Assembly (NCBI GenBank): GCA_027382625.1
Contig: JAJKFJ010001098.1
Location: 1 to 10,106, forward strand
Direction: 5' to 3'
Source of the DNA: Tetmemena sp. SeJ-2015
Taxonomy: Eukaryota > Ciliophora > Spirotrichea > Sporadotrichida > Oxytrichidae
Length of the DNA: 10,106 bases
Of the stretch, positions 8,931 through 10,106 are shown piece after piece (the stretch's first letter is position 1; each line of letters starts with the position of its first letter). Made by a program: the position numbers and the translations under genes. Under the pieces are notes generated by a model. The model saw nothing but the letters and a program-made list of their open reading frames with translations. It made no database searches and had not been told where the DNA came from.

Positions 8931-9273
8931 GGTGTTAACTAGACCTGAAAAATATGGTTTTCAACTGCTTCACTCGATTAAGGTCAAAAAATGGGATCAA
9001 CGAGCAAGTATAAATGCAGCATTTTCAATTTTCGCATGCGCTGTATCTCTGCAGGCATTTATCAGCGAGTGCTAATTTTGTCGAAATACGATTCAGGACC
9101 CCGATTACCCCGGGTTGCAGATGTATAGATGATGCACGTGCGGGATTCAACTCGGCGCGAAAACGAACCCAAAGCTGAATTTGGACATGCTTGAAATTTT
9201 TTCAATTTTGACATTTTTTTCGACCAAAAATCACCATCGAGATTTCGATTTAACCGCTCCAAATCGTAGATTA
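8931..9273 (+). repeat. Satellite unit 26 (343 bp)
   Basis: GTACCTTAAATGC is shortened to GTATAAATGC. GGCACTTATC reads GGCATTTATC, and GATGTAGAG reads GATGTATAG. The terminal site reads CGTAG, so its A/G type cannot be told. Confidence 0.97.
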
Positions 9274-9617
9274 GGTTTTACTAGACCTGAAAATATGGTT
9301 TTCACCTGCTTCACTCGATTAAGGTTCAAAAAATGGGATCAACGAGCAAATACCTTAAATGCAGCTTTTTCAATTTTCGCATGCGCTGTATCTCTGCAGG
9401 CACTTATCAGCGAGTGCTAATTTTGTCGAAATACGATTCAGGGACCCCGAATTACCCGGTTGCAGATGTAGAGATGATGCACGTGCGGGATCAACTCGGC
9501 GCGAAAACGAGCCCAAAGCTGAATTTGGACATGCTTGAAATTTTCAATTTTTGACATTTTTTCGACCAAAAATCACCATCGAGATTTTCGATTTAACCGC
9601 TCCAAATCGATAGATTA
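9274..9617 (+). repeat. Satellite unit 27 (344 bp)
   Basis: The start reads GGTTTTACTAG, so GTTAAC is lost. GCAAATACC is shared with unit 8. The rest is close to consensus. The terminal site is A type. Confidence 0.97.
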
Positions 9618-9962
9618 GGTGTTAACTAGACCTGAAAAATATGGTTTTCACCTGCTTCACTCGATTAAGGTCAAAAAAAAGGGATCAACGAGCAAGTACC
9701 TTAAATGCAGCATTTTCAATTTTCGCATGCGCTGTATCTCTGCAAAGGGACTTATCAGCGAGTGCTAATTTTGTCGAAATACGATTAGGGACCCCGAATT
9801 ACCCGGGTTGCAGATGTAGAGATTATGCACGTGCGGGATCAACTCGCGCGAAAAACGAGCCCAAAGCTGAATTTGGAATGCTTGAAATTTTTCAATTTTG
9901 ACATTTTTTCGACCAAAAATCACCTCGAGATTTCGATTTAACCGCTCCAAATCGATAGATTA
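9618..9962 (+). repeat. Satellite unit 28 (345 bp)
   Basis: CTGCAGGCAC reads CTGCAAAGGGAC, so CTGCAG is lost. GAGATTATGC is shared with unit 8. The terminal site is A type, with the full dyad at 9933-9955. Confidence 0.97.
9933..9955 (+). repeat. Hairpin-capable dyad at unit end (example copy)
   Basis: TCGATTT (9933-9939) and AAATCGA (9949-9955) are perfect 7-bp inverted arms around a 9-base loop, AACCGCTCC. A-type units have 7-bp arms. G-type units have 6-bp arms because the outer A is G. It recurs once per unit. It could be a protein-binding or cruciform site, but nothing in the window shows a function. Confidence 0.7.
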
Positions 9963-10106
9963 GGTGTTAACTAGACCTGAAAAATATTGGTTTTCACCTG
10001 CTTCACTCGATTAAGGTCAAAAAATGGGATTAAAAGAGCAAGTACCTTAAATGCAGCATTTTCAATTTTCGCAAAGCGCTGTATCTCTGCAGGCACTTAT
10101 CAGCGA
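9963..10106 (+). repeat. Satellite unit 29, 3'-truncated by window edge
   Basis: This last partial unit ends at about unit base 141, in the CTTATCAGCGA word. It carries ATTAAAAGAGC in place of ATCAACGAGC, and unit 20 has a similar CAAAGAGC. CGCATGCG reads CGCAAAGCG, while CTGCAG is intact. Confidence 0.95.

Larger units (their letters stand above)
1..10106 (+). repeat. Tandem satellite array, about 346-bp unit, about 29 copies
   Basis: The same text of about 346 bp repeats head to tail across the entire window. I used the motif GGTGTTAACT, or its evident variants, as unit start. It begins at 249, 591, 929, 1278, 1628, 1980, 2328, 2672, 3020, 3360, 3707, 4045, 4390, 4735, 5090, 5443, 5785, 6124, 6467, 6818, 7172, 7520, 7866, 8217, 8570, 8931, 9274, 9618 and 9963. 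The mean spacing is (9963-249)/28, about 347 bp. All units share one orientation and no unique sequence interrupts them. Neither array edge is present. By eye the consensus is about 42% G+C with about 20 CpG per unit. Long uniform arrays of this type are typical of eukaryotic heterochromatin (established knowledge). The chromosomal location and species are not shown by the sequence. The strand given is arbitrary. Confidence 0.98.

Noticed and set aside
1..10106. CRISPR array
   Set aside because: The whole 346-bp period is repeated, with no unique spacers between short repeats.
1..10106. Transposon, LTR element or insertion sequence
   Set aside because: There is no terminal inverted repeat pair, LTR pair, poly-A tail, target-site duplication or transposase/reverse-transcriptase reading frame. 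Tandem head-to-tail organisation explains everything.
1..10106. tRNA, rRNA or small RNA gene cluster
   Set aside because: I found no tRNA A/B-box pair with a cloverleaf and no recognisable rRNA stretch. The short dyads are too small to call an RNA gene.
1..10106. Strict higher-order repeat of several units
   Set aside because: Shared variants recur at inconsistent lags, and the A/G site shows no fixed pattern. The indel noise would also hide a weak one, so this is not excluded, only unsupported.
1..10106. Assignment to a named satellite or species
   Set aside because: I do not recognise the consensus. Period and composition alone are shared by many unrelated satellites.

Overview
The whole window is one uninterrupted head-to-tail satellite DNA array. 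A unit of about 346 bp repeats about 29 times. I placed 28 complete units between positions 249 and 9962, with a partial unit at each end (1-248 and 9963-10106). Unit lengths run from 338 to 361 bp, with a mean of about 347 bp. All units lie in the same orientation. I found no flanking unique sequence, no embedded transposon, no RNA gene and no credible protein-coding gene. The array runs off both ends, so its true size is unknown.

The organism is almost certainly a eukaryote, and the window is probably centromeric, pericentromeric or subtelomeric heterochromatin. A consensus I made by eye has about 42% G+C and about 20 CpG per 346 bp. That CpG count is not depleted and is slightly above expectation. 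This fits a genome with little CpG methylation (many invertebrates, for example) better than a heavily methylated vertebrate or plant genome, but I cannot name a species or recognise the satellite family.

Layout of one unit, with phase set arbitrarily at the GGTGTTAACT motif: a GTTAAC site (unit bases 4-9); a first copy of GGGATCAAC (63-71); a first ATTTTCAATTTT (94-105); the palindrome CGCATGCG (106-113); CTGCAG at about 122-127; CCCGGG at about 184-189; the palindrome GCACGTGC (209-216); a second GGGATCAAC (217-225); a second ATTTTCAATTTT (270-281); and a hairpin-capable TCGATTT/AAATCGA dyad (317-339). Several short words recur in the same order about 154-176 bp apart. This suggests the 346-bp unit is an old, diverged dimer of a roughly 173-bp ancestor.

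Units differ mainly by scattered one- to few-base insertions and deletions, often in homopolymers and clustered in some units (1783-1870, 4780-4960, 5145-5470, 6900-7060, 8020-8165). This looks more like uncorrected single-molecule read error than natural divergence, so single-unit differences should be distrusted. Variants shared by several units are more believable: the AGAACTG form in three adjacent units (7866-8600), an A/G difference near each unit end, and a patch at 5821-5840 where one part of the unit replaces another. Open reading frames of 60-121 codons arise again and again from the same repeated text and are not genes.
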